The translations under genes were made by a program, and so were the position numbers. From Promerops cafer (lineage: Eukaryota > Chordata > Aves > Passeriformes > Nectariniidae): a DNA stretch of 64,000 nt. A model generated the notes under the pieces. The model saw only the letters and a program-made list of their open reading frames with translations, was not told where the DNA came from and did not search any database. This document shows, in pieces, positions 48,101 to 62,432 of this stretch; positions within the stretch are counted from its first letter, which is position 1; every line of letters starts with the position of its first letter. The stretch is taken from assembly GCA_013398275.1 (NCBI GenBank), contig VZSE01002342.1, positions 1,756,910 to 1,820,909 on the forward strand, read 5' to 3'.

Positions 48101-48229
48101 CACAAATACAGTCAGAGCATTATCCTCTAGCTCCACAAACCCCTTCAGCTAAACCCTTCAGAGCCACTGAGGTCCATTGAGCAAAGGTTCTACCTTGTAG
48201 CTCAGACGCAGGGGCTGTGTCTGCAGGGA
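45114..48229. other. Non-coding upstream DNA
   Basis: No exon, CR1 tail or other named element recognised. Mixed AT-rich and moderately GC-rich sequence. Confidence 0.6.
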
Positions 48230-48480
48230 GGTGATGTGGGGATGATTAAGTTACAAAAGTACCGTGTGAAAACCATTAAGTGTCACAAGTAGTCTGGAGA
48301 GTGATTTTTACACTTATCAGCTTAATGGCAAGCAAAGGCCATTAGATGCACTCTAAAAATTCCTCCCTGCTATTTGCGGGTCCCCACAGCATGCCGTGGA
48401 CACGCGCCGAGGACTCGCGTCGTGAAATCCTGCCGTTCCGGGAAGGTGGAATCAATTAGCATCTAAGATGTGTGCTTAGG
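48230..48480. promoter_or_regulatory. Candidate conserved regulatory element with a dense CpG cluster
   Basis: Ten CpGs fall within 48376-48440, in DNA that otherwise almost lacks them. The cluster is flanked on the left by TTATCA (48314-48319, GATA in reverse) and homeobox-type TTAATGG and CATTAGATG words, and on the right by CAATTAGCATC. This mix, a short CpG core with homeodomain and GATA words and no open frame, is typical of developmental enhancers. No homology has been tested. Confidence 0.45.
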
Positions 48481-51400
48481 GGAATGAGCCTTGTTGCAAA
48501 CACTCGACAAGAGGTATCAGCTGGGCTGTTTGCTCACATGGAGCCTGTTAGTTACACAAACACAAGGAAAGAAGATACTATTACAGGTGAAATCCTGCAG
48601 CTCTCCTAATGAAAGTGAATTTGTTTCTCTTCCTGTTTTTCTGACTTATCCTTACTATTTTTCCATTATTAGAGTGTGGCTTGAATGCTGGCTGAATGAC
48701 AGTTTTCTTCCTCCCATTCAACATTTTCTCTCTCTCTCACTGATTTTAACTCAAAGAAATTGCAAAAGAAGTACCTAGACTTTACTTGGGAGCAACACCA
48801 AGGAAGTTGTCACTGATCCAGAGGGCTGTTTCAAAATACAGCTGGGAAAAATAAACCCTGAGAAATAGATCAAAAGTGGCAATTTCAGAAAGAAAAGCAT
48901 GCTTTTTCAATTTTCATGTTCTAACGATCTTTGACCTTCCCATTTACATTTATCTTCTTCAGTTCAAGAAGGAAGCAGTGCTACCAGTATGAAAAAGTAA
49001 AGCCCCAAGAATGGTAGCCTCTGGGGAGGGAAGACTTGCTTTATCAGAAATAGCATAACCTGTACATTGATCATTCATCTTAATGCAAAGCTGAGGAATG
49101 AAATTCCCTTTTCTACCAGAGGATCTTGGGATGAACAAATATAAATTCCTGCTGTCTGATCTGGTGACACCCCTAAGCATAACTCAGTCTTGTGAGTAAT
49201 GAGATACCAAGTCAGTGTTAAATTCCACTTCTTATTCTGAAAGATGGAGTCCATGTACAAGGGGAAATAATCCTGGCCTTAATGAGGTTTTCCACTTCTT
49301 CTGGCTGCTGTCTTCCTCCCTAAAACTTGGGGACTGACAGTCAATATACTGGGTGCAATTTGCCCTGGCTGGCTGCTGTCAGGTAACACGTGCTGAGTGG
49401 AGGTGGTCTATGGCAAGAGCTGAAGCAGAGGCAGTTCAGCAAGATAAGACTCTTCTGAGATCTTGGCAATAACACCTAGATCAAATTTTCAGATCATGGC
49501 TACTTTTCAAAAGATTTGTCATTAAAAAAAAAAAAAACAAACAGATTTTTTTTTCAGGACCAATACACATCTTAAATTTAATTCTTTATGTTAAAAGTGA
49601 TAGTTTTCCAGACAACCCTCACCATTTTAAGACTAGAAAGCAGATGAGGATGATGATGATGATGATGATTACTATTATTGAATAGTGGGCAATATCAATT
49701 CAAAGGGCTGACATCTGCAACAAGTAATAACATGTAACATTAATAATAGACACTACTACCAAGAAAATAAAACTGTATTCTTCTTACCTTTAGAAGCCAG
49801 GGAGCAAGTAGGGTGGAGAATCCTGAAATGCTTCTCTCACCATGGAAATACAAAAACTAGTAGTTTTCTTGCATCTTTTTATTCTGAAAAACTATGCAAA
49901 GCCTATCATTAATTTGAAAAATCCACAGGATTTTTTTCTTTGAGTTATCAGCATAAGTGACATTGACCTCAATACCAATTCACAAAAGCTTCAATTTTCA
50001 GGCAGCAAGAGGGAAGAGTGGGAGTGTCTTGAACAGAAAGCAAGAATTGAAAAATTCAGGGCAAAATATGAATACAATGAAGAACACATTAAATAGGGAA
50101 TTCATAACACAAGCACTTTTTATTCCTTCAGGTCTGTAACACATAGATATGCTGAGACTTGGGCGAAATCAAACTGAAAATAAGTGGCATAAGATGATCT
50201 CTCCTTTGTACAGAGTAAATGTATAAAACATTTAGGCTCTTGAAGAAACAGGATGGGTTAAAATTAGAAATCAGCTCTTAAAATTGGAGTTACCTGTAAG
50301 GATTTGGCTTGAGCTGTATGGTTACAGGGTTGGACCAGGAGCTGAAAAGGGAGCAGAAAATGCTGAAATGTTTTTATTCTGTTTTGTTTGGCACAGTAGT
50401 GGTGAGTTGCTTATGGTTAAACAGTAATTTCTAAAAAGTGATAGAAAGGAGGGACAGACTGAAAACACAACACAGAGTCAGGAGAGGTATCATTAACTAT
50501 ATATCACATTTTTCCCTGAAACAATGAACATCCTCTGCCAGTCTGAAAGCTCTTGTTGCTCTGCAGGACATGGTCTTGAATATCAAATTGATATGGTCTT
50601 GAATATCAGAATTACCAAAGTCCATGTCTCTGCAGTAAATAAAATTTCAACTAATTACTCTATTATAAACATATTTGCTTTTACTGACAGATCACAGGTT
50701 TTGAAATGTTTGGAAGAAAGACTTCCCCCTCCTCCCAGAGCGTTGACTTTGTATTGTCCATTTGATGAAAATATGAAGTCATGTTCTTCATATGACAATG
50801 CAGGAGGAAAAAAAAAAGGGAAATTAAAAAAAATAATATCAACTCAGCACCATAATTTCAGAACATTTTGGCATATTTTATTGTTTCCTCTTTACTGCCC
50901 CCTCCTTCTTATCTCATGTACGTGCCCATCTACAGTAATGTTTTAAATGAAAAGCCTTTTAGTGAGCCAACTGCACCTTTCTCTAGGGAGTTCCCACTGA
51001 AATTCCTGATAACACCAAACAATGGAACTTTTTTCAAAGAGTTACAAAGCGCAATGAAAATGACATAAATTATCATTTAGAAATTTCATCCCTTTGAATA
51101 CATTTTTCCTTCATTATTCAGAGCATTTTTTCTAGGAAAAACAAGCCATGATAAATCTTTCCACAGAGTAACTTAATTAAGCCAGAATATTAGCAGCAGG
51201 AGTGGGCTCCCTCAATTATTACCGTTCTGTATTTCTATTTTAGAATGCTTTTTATAAAACAAGCAGTTAGAGAGCTGAGGAACTCAGGAGCTGAGGCTTT
51301 CCAAATATTTACAGCAACCAATTAAAACCATAGCAGAGGGGACACAGCTTAATATGTTGCAGGCTTGACTTAGCTGTGCATATCTATTGCATTTAGACAG

Positions 51401-54124
51401 ATTTGGATTTATGGATACGTAGAAATGTATGTCAATAACAAATTGGCCTCCAAAAAAGAAATCATGAGCCTCATTCATGCAGCTAAATTCAATGTGTTGA
51501 ACAAACTTGTGCTACCTTTCTTCATATAGGTATACAGGAGTTGGAGAAGTGTGGTTGCTTGAGCCTGTTTCTAGTGTTCCCTCAAAGTCGTGCTGTCAGG
51601 GATGAGAATGGAAGTCCAGGAGAAAGGAGTCACCTAGAGAGATCAAGGAACTCTATGTAGAACATCTTCACCTGGTGGAAAAGATGGAGTCATTTCATGT
51701 TTTAGCTTATTGATTGCCCAGTTTAGGCGCCTAAGTTACCTACATGCTGGTAAAGTTCTCCAAATGTGGATAGTTGCTTCAATTGTACATAAGAAGAAGA
51801 AGGGAGAAAGTCAGTCCTCTGAAAGTAAGCTCCTAAATACTACAGAGGTCCTGGCAGGAGGAAGCTGTCTCTGGCAACCCGCAGAAGCAGATCCCATCCA
51901 GCGAATTGGACTTCTCATCCGCACGGGGAGAGCATGCCTGCCCAAAGGGTGATCTGCTCAGGCCAGGTTTGGTGTTCATGCCTCTCCTGGCTGCCCCTAG
52001 GAGGGCAAGAATGACCCAGGGGATACCCGTGCCTGGAGGAAGGACATCCAGCCTTGAAGGGCTGCTGCAGGCTGCGTTCACCACGGCTGCTCAGCAAGTG
52101 GGTGGATGGATGCTTATCCCAGCTGAGTGCATGTACTGGGGCTCCTTCAGACTGGGGCAGACAAGGACTCCATTTTGGGGGGGATCTCTAGCAATTTGAT
52201 TATTGCCTAAAAGTGTGGGTTTGGGTTGCTAACACTATGCTTAAAATTTCTGGCATCAGTAGAGAGATTAGATAATCCAAGAAAGTAGGATCAGTGTGGG
52301 GTTTAGGCAGACTAATTCCTATCCCAGGTTTTATGCTATTTCAATTTCTTTAGTCTTCTGCCAGGCCAATACACAGATCTGCAGGAATCGCTCTTCTTCC
52401 AGCTTCACACAGGCTTATAAATGCCAAAATTAACAAATCAAGATTGCATTTAATTCCAGATGAGCACATCTGAATTTCTCCGTCTTATGATAATATTTTG
52501 CATTTTACTCAGAAGAAATGCTTACATACTTAAACAACTGAAACATTTCAAAAATCAACTTTTAGCTCACATCTCTGTTCCTGAGTCCAAGGCTATGTAT
52601 AAGTCTTCTCACTCTTCCCAGTCAGTGCAATGGTGCAATAGAGAATTAAGGAATTGGGCTCCAGCAGTGTCAGGCAATGAAAGAGAGCGACTGCAAGGCC
52701 CTCGTGAGTGAGACACAGGCATTATGCACTGCCAGGACTGGGATCTGTTCAGACACCTCCAGCTGTGGAAGCCAGTTTCCAGCTGTGGGAGCTGGTGGAA
52801 GTGCAGTGGTGAAAGCTGGGGTGCTGAGCACCACACTCCTGAGTGCCGGGGATTGTGATCCCATCAAGTCATAGCATGCCCTGTCATTTACAGACTGCAG
52901 TCCCAGGGGCTTGGCCACAGCTGCACAGGAGGACTGCAGCAGGGAAGTTTATGGCACATGCAGAGCCTGTGCTCAAGGATAGTTTCCTAACCATTGTACC
53001 CTCCTTTATTGTTTTCAGTGCTTCTTTGCCATGCAGATGTTCTATATGCAAAGGCAAGTGCAGTATGGCAGGGTCTCCCTAGGGGTAACACAGGACAGCT
53101 CTCTCTGAAGCTCAGACCTGACCTGCACCAGCTCTAAAATATTTCAGGTGAATTTGAGAAGAAGATTTGGCAACAATTCAAGAGGTTTGAGTTCTGGATT
53201 GTCTATAAAACTATCCCTGAACATTTTGTTTAAATATCTGTTGCCCACACCAGCCTTCTCTTTCCAAACATTATAAAGGAATAGCAAAGCCTAAACTGCG
53301 GAATTTCTTAAAAATACTTCCCTTGTGTAGGGGACTGTGACAAATACTAGGCAAATCACCAAGAGATGAAGACCTAAATCCTTAAGACCTTATACATATG
53401 GATTAAAAAGAATGGTTTGAATGTCAAAATAAATAAATATAAAGCTGATTTTACACTACGGGATTATGCTTGGGAGGGAAGGTTTTCCTCCTGTCTTACA
53501 CAACCAGACTTCAAAAGAAAACTCCCTGTCAAACACTACTGGGTTTCTGCAGTTGTGTGGATGACTTGGTTGGCCAGGACAAAGCTTTTTTTTTTTGAGG
53601 GAAAAGCTCCATTTGGAAGGTTTGGAAGCAATTTCTGCTCTCAGTTTGCAAAGTGCAAATCAGGACAGTTTGTAACAACACAGAGCTATTGAGATGCAGG
53701 GAACTATTTACATAAGTAAGGTAAGCAGGATTTGACCCAGCTACATGAGCTCTGCAGATAGCATTGTCCTGTCAATTTTCACTCCCTACAGCAATGAAGC
53801 CAGATAAATGGCTTCCTGCCATATGGCATCACCTTTTTACAAGAGATCATGAGGGCATTGCCACTGGCCGATAGATGCTTTGGAGGTAAAATCCCACTTT
53901 GCTTCACAAAACAATTTCCAGAATGTTTTCCAAATCTGCCATGTACTATGAGTTCTCTGCTGAAATAGATAAAGATGTCCTGGGTTATGGTACCAGGAAA
54001 AATGAGACTTGTGTGTGCTACCTGTGAGGTTTGATATCTTCAGCCCTCACCACCTGGCAGGTGGGAGATCTGCCTGTGAATTATGTGATCGCTCAGGGTC
54101 ACTATTGCCTATTTTTGTTAGGCA
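48481..54124. other. Non-coding upstream DNA with simple repeats
   Basis: Contains a (GAT)n run at about 49647-49669, an A/T homopolymer pair near 49525-49553, and a GC-richer block around 51840-52180 whose open frames show no domains. No gene recognised. Confidence 0.6.
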
Positions 54125-54219
54125 TGGTTCTGTATGATCCCCCCGTGGGCCATTCATTTAAGAGTTGGATTCCATGACCTTTGTGGTCCCTTCCAACTCA
54201 GAATACTCTGTGATCCTGT
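54125..54219 (+). mobile_element. CR1 3' tail
   Basis: gagttggattccatgacctt tgtggtcccttccaactcag, then aatactctgtgatcctgt. This is the standard end of an avian CR1, with the TTCCAAC block and a degenerate copy of the short terminal GATTCTATG-type repeat. Plus orientation. The part further 5' is too worn to delimit. Confidence 0.85.
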
Positions 54220-57200
54220 ATTTTGATCCATTTCTGATGCCTTCAGGGAAAGCAGATACCAGCCTGAGTTTTGAACATAATCTTTCAACAGAAAGCTTAG
54301 ACTGCCACGTGAATGAAGTTTAATAGAAAAGTTTAGCCTGTTAGTTAGAGATCTTCCTCAGTATTTCCAGGCTGTGCTTTATCCATAGGTGCTGCTCATC
54401 CTCTACTACCTGTCAGCTATAGACTAGCTAGTTATGATATGTCTCATGATTGTGTTACACCAAAGAAAATCAGAGAAAATAAATTATGCTTTGTTCAAAT
54501 CTGACTTCAGAAAAGAGCAAATCTCTCAGGAAAGTACTCCTCCCCTCTTATTTATGATATAAAACTCCAGAGTCTGACACCTCAGGAAGGGATTGCTTTA
54601 TACTCTCACTCTATGTAAAATTTAGCCTGCCAAGAAGCAGCTGATAAACTCAAATCTCTTCTCACAGCGTGAGTTTCTTAATGCCCCTGCCTCATTTGTT
54701 CATCAGCACTTTATGAGAAAATAAACAAAAACACTGTCTGTTTGCCCATTGTCATCAAGGGCATCTGAACACTTCCTGCCGGGAGAGGTGGTTGTACCAC
54801 CCTTGGAGCAGAGGGGATCACATCTTTCTTCTGCCTCTGCATTTACAATGGCCCATCTACAAAGCTGGAATCCCAGGGAGCTTAATCAAAAGCCTGAAGA
54901 CACCCCAGGGTACATGTTATTGTCTAATAAGAGCAAGCAGTGCACATTGTTAGCACCAGCATCGGGCTAGTGTCAGCATCTCTGCATACTTGGGCATCCC
55001 TTGGAGGAATCCTACTGCTCTTATGGAGCAGAAATTGTTACAGATGTAAAAAGCAGACCATGGCAGTCATACAACGAGTTTTGATAAGGTAAAAAATAAA
55101 AATAGATCCTTGATGTTCCCCCCTGGAAACAGTTTTCTTTCTCACATCAGTTTGGAAAGGACATTTCTGCTTTTTTTCAGTTCATCCTACGAGCTACAAT
55201 AGTAAAGCAGTGCAACAGTGCTCCAGGATCACAGGTTAGGGTTAAAACCCACAGATTTCATCACAAGTCCACTGGCCAACATTTTAATGCTTTTTAAAGT
55301 GCAGCTCAATGCAGTTCTTACCATCCATCCCTCAAACTAGGCAGAGGTGAATGTGCAATTTCCAAATGATTTTTCTCCAAGAGAATTGTTTTCTTCTTGT
55401 CTGCTTTTTGCAACCATTCCCCCTCAAATTCATTTTTTTCCCCCCACAGTCCCTTCTAACAGTATTTTTCTTCCCTGTTTTCAGCTTAACTGGATAGAGG
55501 TGATTTTTTGACCCCACTTCTGCACCCCCATGTGCTCCTGTCAGAGAAGTGAGGGGCAGCAGCTGTGCAGTTGGGAGGGACATTGTTCATGCGGGGTTTG
55601 CTCTGAAGAGAGGGAAGAACCTGGTTTGTATGAAAGACATCTAATAGCACTCGTTTGCCTCCAACCTTCATGTGAGGTGCAGCATCGAGAAGGTGCTGGG
55701 GAGGGGATTCACAGCCTACAGGGAGGCTCCTGGGCCCAGAGACAGAGACAAAACAAGGGCCTGCTTCTACCTGCTCACTGTACCCTGAAAGTGAGAGAGA
55801 GGCTGCACATGTGCGACTGTAAGTGCTATAATGAGGAAGGAATACTCTGAAGTCCTATTTATACCATTCTTAGGCAAAGGGAGACACGAAGATCTTTGCA
55901 TCTTTCCTTTCCATCAATGAAATGGTTAACAAAGGGGAAGAGGTGCTGAAGCAGAAGTGTGCTGGGCAGACCTAGAGCAGTGCTGCCATTCCAGACAGAG
56001 CTCAGTCTCATGTGCTGTCCCATGGCTCGGACTCCGCAGTGCTCCTTGTCCCCCTCAGCCTCAGTGGGGCAGGACGTGCCTCCAGCCCACGCACGGGCCT
56101 CCTCCATGCCTGTGCACTGCATCTGAGTGCAGCCAGCAGGGTGAAGTGTGACAGCCTCTCAGAACTGCTGAAACCCTGGTGCAGAGAGCACTCTTCCCAA
56201 CAGAAGTACCTCCTGTCGAAAAGGTGGTTTTGTTTGAAGTCAAATCTGAGGTGATTTTTTAAGGGGTTTTGCAGTGTGCTTCAGTGGGGAGCTGGGACTC
56301 CTAGACAGATTTCAAATGTCCCTCTTTTAAAGTGTTTCTAATCTGCTACCAAGTGTTTTTCACATGGGATTTTTGCATTTTAACATTACAATATTGCATA
56401 AATATACCCAGAGACATACATACACACAAAGAAACAGATATATAAAAAAGTAAAATAAAATAGAACACTAAGAAAAGTAACCAAAGCCAGGAATATCTCA
56501 GAAATTCTCACTAATTTGGTTTCTTGCACTGCCAGAGATCATTTTAAAAGTCAAATTCTCATCAGATATTGGGGAGGGAGGGAGGAAAGGGAAGGAAATT
56601 CATGACAGATTGTGCTGTGAATTCCTAAGCCTGGAGTTTTGTTTGTGATTTATCATTGCTAAGCCTTATCAACCACTGATTGAGTCTTTCCTCTCTCAGC
56701 CCTTGAGGGTGCAGTCTGTGGTCTCCTGCGGTTCCCTCCCAGATGACCAGCTTCTCTAAATGCTAATCAGATGATACGGGCCCTTCTGTGATCTTGTGAA
56801 GGGCTCTATCAGCAGTTTGGTAGAAACACCGTCATGTAAAAATGATTCTCCCCTGTCATCTCTGAGAGGTGTCTGCCAGGAAGCAGGGTAGAAACACAAC
56901 ATCAAATGGTTTGTATATTGTCAGCTCCTGCAGTTCGCCCTCTGATGTGTTGAATTGTGGACAAATACTTACCTGACATGGGTTGTTACAGAACTTGGCC
57001 TTTTGTGAAGAAAATAGATGTTTTATAACTCATTCATTTTGTTTCTTTATTTGCTAACCTGAATTAAATTCAAATAAAAAACTACGCTGTCCCAGATAGA
57101 ATAAACTTGGGGCCAAGGTCCTAGCAACTTTAGTTTTCTCATGGAATATATGGTGAACATCTACAGGCAACAAGGCCAGCAATCTCCTAACACATAAGCA

Positions 57201-60200
57201 AGCAATGAAGTAGTGTCTCCCAGCACATAAGTAAGAAGGCAGCTATGCCACCAAACCACTATTCCTTGGTGCTGCCATGCTAAGTGCAGAGGAGGAATTC
57301 TGCCTTTCCTCTTTGAGTGATCTGGCTGGTACAACGTATATGTGACCCTTCCATTGCCAGCTGCTGGCTGAGTGGCCCTTGAATCAGAGGGTGGCAGGAG
57401 GCTGCCTCAAGAGCTGTGTCTGCCCAGCACCTCCATGGTGATACATCCACCCAGGGTCCCCTCTGTGGCGCGTTATGGACAGACTTGTCCAGGCACTACC
57501 TGGGATGCAGGCTCTCTGAGGACTTCTTGTACAGAGCTTGTGGGGTACTTCTCAGGTGTTTCTTCAAGCTCACAGGGTTGCAGCTCCCAGTCATGGGCAA
57601 AGTGACCACCCAACCACATCAATGTAACCCCATTTAACCAATAACCAAGATGTAATATAATATCTAAGATAATAAAAATGCTGGGTACTGCCTACCCTTC
57701 CCTTTCAGATGCCTTTTCCTATTCCACAAGGTGCCCAACCTCAGCAGAGAGGACAATGGTCTACTCCTCTCCTACCTCAGAGGAGGGTCTGGATTGCCCT
57801 CTGTGGACATTTGGGTTCCTGGGATAGTCCAGGGAGAGAGGAAGGCACCTTTTCTGGACTGGATTTCCCTCCAGAAACATGCAGAGGCACCTACATAGAA
57901 TTTGCCTAAGGAGCTACAAGGGAAATCCACTCCACCTGCGCAACATTATTCCACTATCCAAATACAAAAACAATGCAAAATTTAATTAATTCCTTTTATC
58001 TACTACTATTCAGGCTAAAGGTAACCCAGCTTGTGTCATTGAATATGCCAAAAAGTTTCAACCTGGGATCAGTTGGCAATCATTTATTGATTTCAGTTTG
58101 CTCATATGGAAAATAAAATCTACCCCACCCTACACTCAAAAGTACCGTGAAAGCCTCTGAGGAAAAAGCCAGCCACCTGAGTCACAATATGTTAGAAATC
58201 CTCTTCAACCAAGCCGACTGAATTTAAGCAATCCATAGAGACGGTATCTTCTAAAAATGGCTAATGAAATGTGTCTTGGGAACACAGCAGCATCCCCAAA
58301 CCTAAGGCCATGAGGAACTCATTCCCCAGCAGAAGAATTGCTTATGTGACAATTCTGGGAGCAGATCTGCTACCTGGCTCTCCACACCACCCATGCACAG
58401 ATCCACAGGTCATTTCTTCTCTTTCAGCTCTCTGCCCCTGCAGCTACAGTCTCCAGGTGAGAAAAACCAGTGGGGTTTCAGGGGCAGCACAGTGGCCCCA
58501 AGCTACCCACAATCACCAGACATTATTGGTGTGGGGGGGTTAAACTTACTGCAGGGCTGTTTTGCTTAATTAGTGGCAAAGCAGTTTCAGATATTAATTA
58601 CTGCTGGCACTGCAGGGCCAAGTTCAGTTCCCCAGGCTTTATCCAGAAGTGTAGGAGACTATGGAGATACAACCTGATATGTTTATCTTTGAGAAGCACG
58701 CTCTCTGCCTCAGTCGTGTGCCAGATGTAGCCACAGCTGCAGGAAGTTGTTTATCTGCCCTTGTGACCTTGCAGAAGTGTCGGGTGATGGTAAAATCATG
58801 TTTTTATTGAGCATCTCTTCTCTTCAACTGGAAATTCTTCACCATCAGTTAAAATGTATTTTAAATTCTATAAGGAAGCCAAGCACTGATACTGCAGAGC
58901 TCTGTAATCCAAATATATCCTTTGCTGTGTGCTCGCTGGAAGAGTTTATTTTGGTCAGCTAGCTTGAAAACGTTCACCTTAGAGAAAAAAAATGGAATGT
59001 TTGAACACCTGTGGTAGCTACTGTTATTAGCACCCTTTCTAAATCTCATAAATCTGTATATTTATTGCTCTTTACATCTCCTCATTTTATAGAAACTTCA
59101 TTTATCCCATTAATGTGACATTATTCTGGACCATGAGGATGATCCTACAAGCCTTTGGCTGCATTGTCCAGGTCTACTGTGGCACACAGGAACTTGGTAC
59201 CCTTAGGATTTCACTAAGAGTTGGAAACCAAATTATACTAGGTCCCTCTGAAAATTTTCTTCTTTACAGGTCTCCAAAGGAGAAAAAGGATATTGTGTGT
59301 CTGATAATTCTGTCAAAATAAATTTACAGCTGCAAATGACAGAGCAAGAGCATTTGTCCATAGAGCTAGATACTAATATACATTGATTGATCAACACTGT
59401 GGTGTAAGTGATAGTCCTGAGCATGGGAGAAAAAGGATTAAGCAAAATACAAATGGTATGTATCCATCAACCTTATCACTCAGGAGAAAAAATAACAGTG
59501 TCATTAGCTAAGTTTCCAAAATAGCCCAGTTTCCTGCTTGAAAGTCAATCCTTCAGAAACAGGTTAAGCCTTCATTTTGTTATGACATGCTGGTAAAGTC
59601 ACAAGGGTGCCTTTGGTCTTTCTCTGTCAACATTAATGTGCTAAGTGAAAATAATTGTTGCGATGGAAAATACTTGCTTGGCGCATAATTATAATTATCA
59701 ATATTTCTTTTTAGTTGAATAGAAAGATCTTGTTTACCAAATAAAGTGAGTAAAAGGATTTGGTAATGCTTTGTTTTCATTTTTCCCTCTACCTTTAATC
59801 CCTTCATTTGAGTCTAATTAATGTAGTAATTTTAGTAATTATTTATATTTTTCATTTTCAGAAATGCAATTCTGAAAATTTCAGAATTTTAAGCAATGCA
59901 ATTAATAGTAATGTAGTCACTTGAATAGTAAATCTTCCACATAATATTAAACTCAAGGCACATTCATTATGCCTGCTGGTACTGTATTCAATTAGCTGCT
60001 TCTGCCTCCCCTGGTAACTTCCAGACACTCACAGTAGCTATGTTTAGACACATTTACTATGTGCTCATGACAAAACCAGAGTCATGGATGCTTTAAATCT
60101 TGGAGTAGATCCCCATAAAGACGAGGCTGCTCTTGAAGGTTTGCATTGACTGGAGGTCAAATTTGAGAATTACATAATTCTTTGCTGCAATCTCATTTGT

Positions 60201-62338
60201 TAGGGTCCAGAGATAATCTGTTTACATTTGGATACAGACCTGATTTTTTTAAAAGTTAATTTAGTGTTCTTCAAAGAGCTGGGAGTAAGCATCTTATTTA
60301 GCTGCAGGGGAATGACAGCTCAGCTAGGAGCAGTGTAAATTCCCCACCTGTTCCTGATGAGGTGCCTCATTTCTTTTTCTGGTAGACATCCTGATGGGGA
60401 TGAATGGGTAGGTCTGTCTCTACAGTCATTTTGGCCCGGGAAAGTTTACTTAGTCCTTAGGAAAAGTGCCTGCTAAGAACAGCCATGGTGGCAATACCAT
60501 GGTGTGGCTACTTGTAGTTATAAGACTCAATAGTTCCTTTCACATGGGACACCCAGTAACCATTTAAGGCCAGTAACTCTCACTTACCAGTGACATGAGG
60601 ACAGACTAAACCTGCAAGTAAGATCCTCATCCCAGATCTTCTAGCTTCACAGTGGAAAGCAAATCTCAATTTGTTTATCTGGCCAATTAGATGCTGAAAT
60701 ATATAAACTTAGAGTGCCCATTTTTTCATAATGTTAGCTTGAGTCTGTATATTATATGAATCTCTACTTTCTAAAATCCCCTTTTCCAAAAGCAAAGAGC
60801 TCCACTCTGGGCAAAATAGCCCTCAAAGTGGACTTAGAACATCATATGGTTATATATGAACACAGTAGAAACCTGCTGACTTCACAAAATTATCCTCATG
60901 CATTTTCAGTGCCATATGATTTTGACATGCAAAATCTTTGAGGTTTCAAACCAGACAATTAGGTGGACCAAACGAACACACTGTCATTCAAACTAAAGTG
61001 TATTCAGGCATATATAAAGTACTGATCAAACTCCTCTTGCAATAGCATGCCCTGTGCAATTCTTGTTCATACAATATATACTGAGTAGGAAGGTTAGATT
61101 TCTTCTTTATGTGTCATGGATTAAGTTGCTGCCAGAACAGTGGGATTCATTCTGGTGCTTGCACCCAAGGAGCGACCCTGCTCAATTGAAAGAGATTCAA
61201 AGAACAGCCATAAAGGACATGTGTCTTTCACGGACAGATACCAGTGGTAGTTCTTATTTAAATTAACAAATCAGAACAGAGATGATTTGATCATGGGTGC
61301 ATGCACGTGTGTTGAGCCTACAAGCTGGATATTTTAATCTGTAGGAGACCAGGGCATAATAAGTCCATAGAGTGAGAAGTTGAAGCCACACAAATTCAGT
61401 TTAGAAATAAAAGTGCAAGCTCTTTGGCTGTAAGGATTAACTAATCACTGGAAAAACTTACCAAAATTTGTGGGAATTCTCCACCACCGAAAATTTATAA
61501 GTCAAGAGTAAATGTCTTTTTTTTTTTCCCCTAAGAAGTGTTCTAGGTCAAACTTTCATGCAAGTGTCATGCCTTTGCTGGGGAAGAAGGCATCCTGTAT
61601 GTCCACAGAGGCTTTGGAGTTTATGGCACTCTCAAAACTGAAGTCACAAAGACACATTTTAATTAGAATTATTTAAAATACCATATATAGGAAAAATAAA
61701 ATATAAACAGAAATTATAGATTTATTCTTTTCTTAAATATCATGGCAATATACACATTTTCACAAAACATTCCATCGGAAATGAATCAAAAAAGTTCTCC
61801 TAAATGCACCATTGGGAAATTTTGGCCAGCTCTTGTTTAAAAATACCCCATGAGCTCTCTGTGCTTGCTGGTGCTTTTTCTGTAAAAACCTCCAGTTGAG
61901 AGCAATACAAACTGTGACGCTATGAGAAACTCAGGGCTGCACTATAGGCAATTTCAACTCAGGCATAAAACAATAGAGGTGATATTTTATGTGTGGCATC
62001 ATTAATGTTCAACAGCTTCCTTAAATAAAAACATTTTAAAAATCAGTGTTCTGATCTTTTCTGTTATTCTGTTTCATTAAGAAACAATCTAAAAGTTGAA
62101 CAAACTCTTTTATGTCTCCTCCAGAGATTTATCTTTTCATGTCTCTACCATCTATATTCCTTTTGTTCAGACCATAAATCAAGGTTCCAAGACAGATATT
62201 TGTAATAAGTCTATAAAGAAAACAGAAAGAGGTGTGGTAAGTTTATCAGCTTGAACCACACATTTAAGTTCCTGGTGTACATAAAAATTCCAGACTTAAG
62301 TCTCTTGACTCTCCCTTCCAAAACATTTCCTGTACAGT
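54220..62338. other. Gene desert, right part
   Basis: About 8 kb without a supportable exon. AT-rich stretches at 59640-59760 and 59810-60060 carry many homeobox-like TAAT words and a local inverted repeat ATTTTCAGAA ... TTCTGAAAAT near 59855. The block 56690-57130 has a non-random, low-repeat look. None of these can be called functional from one sequence. Confidence 0.55.
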
Positions 62339-62372
62339 TGGGAGAAAAAAAATAAAAAGAAGAAAAAAGAAG

Positions 62373-62403
<31 letters not shown>

Positions 62404-62432
62404 AGATAGGGAGAGAAAAAGAGAGAGAGGGA
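62339..62432. repeat. Purine-rich A/GA low-complexity tract
   Basis: An almost pure A+G run on the plus strand: GAAAA words, then about 20 A, then GAGAGAGAGGGAG. Likely a microsatellite hot spot. The Phe/Leu-rich minus-strand open frame over it is an artefact. Confidence 0.92.
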
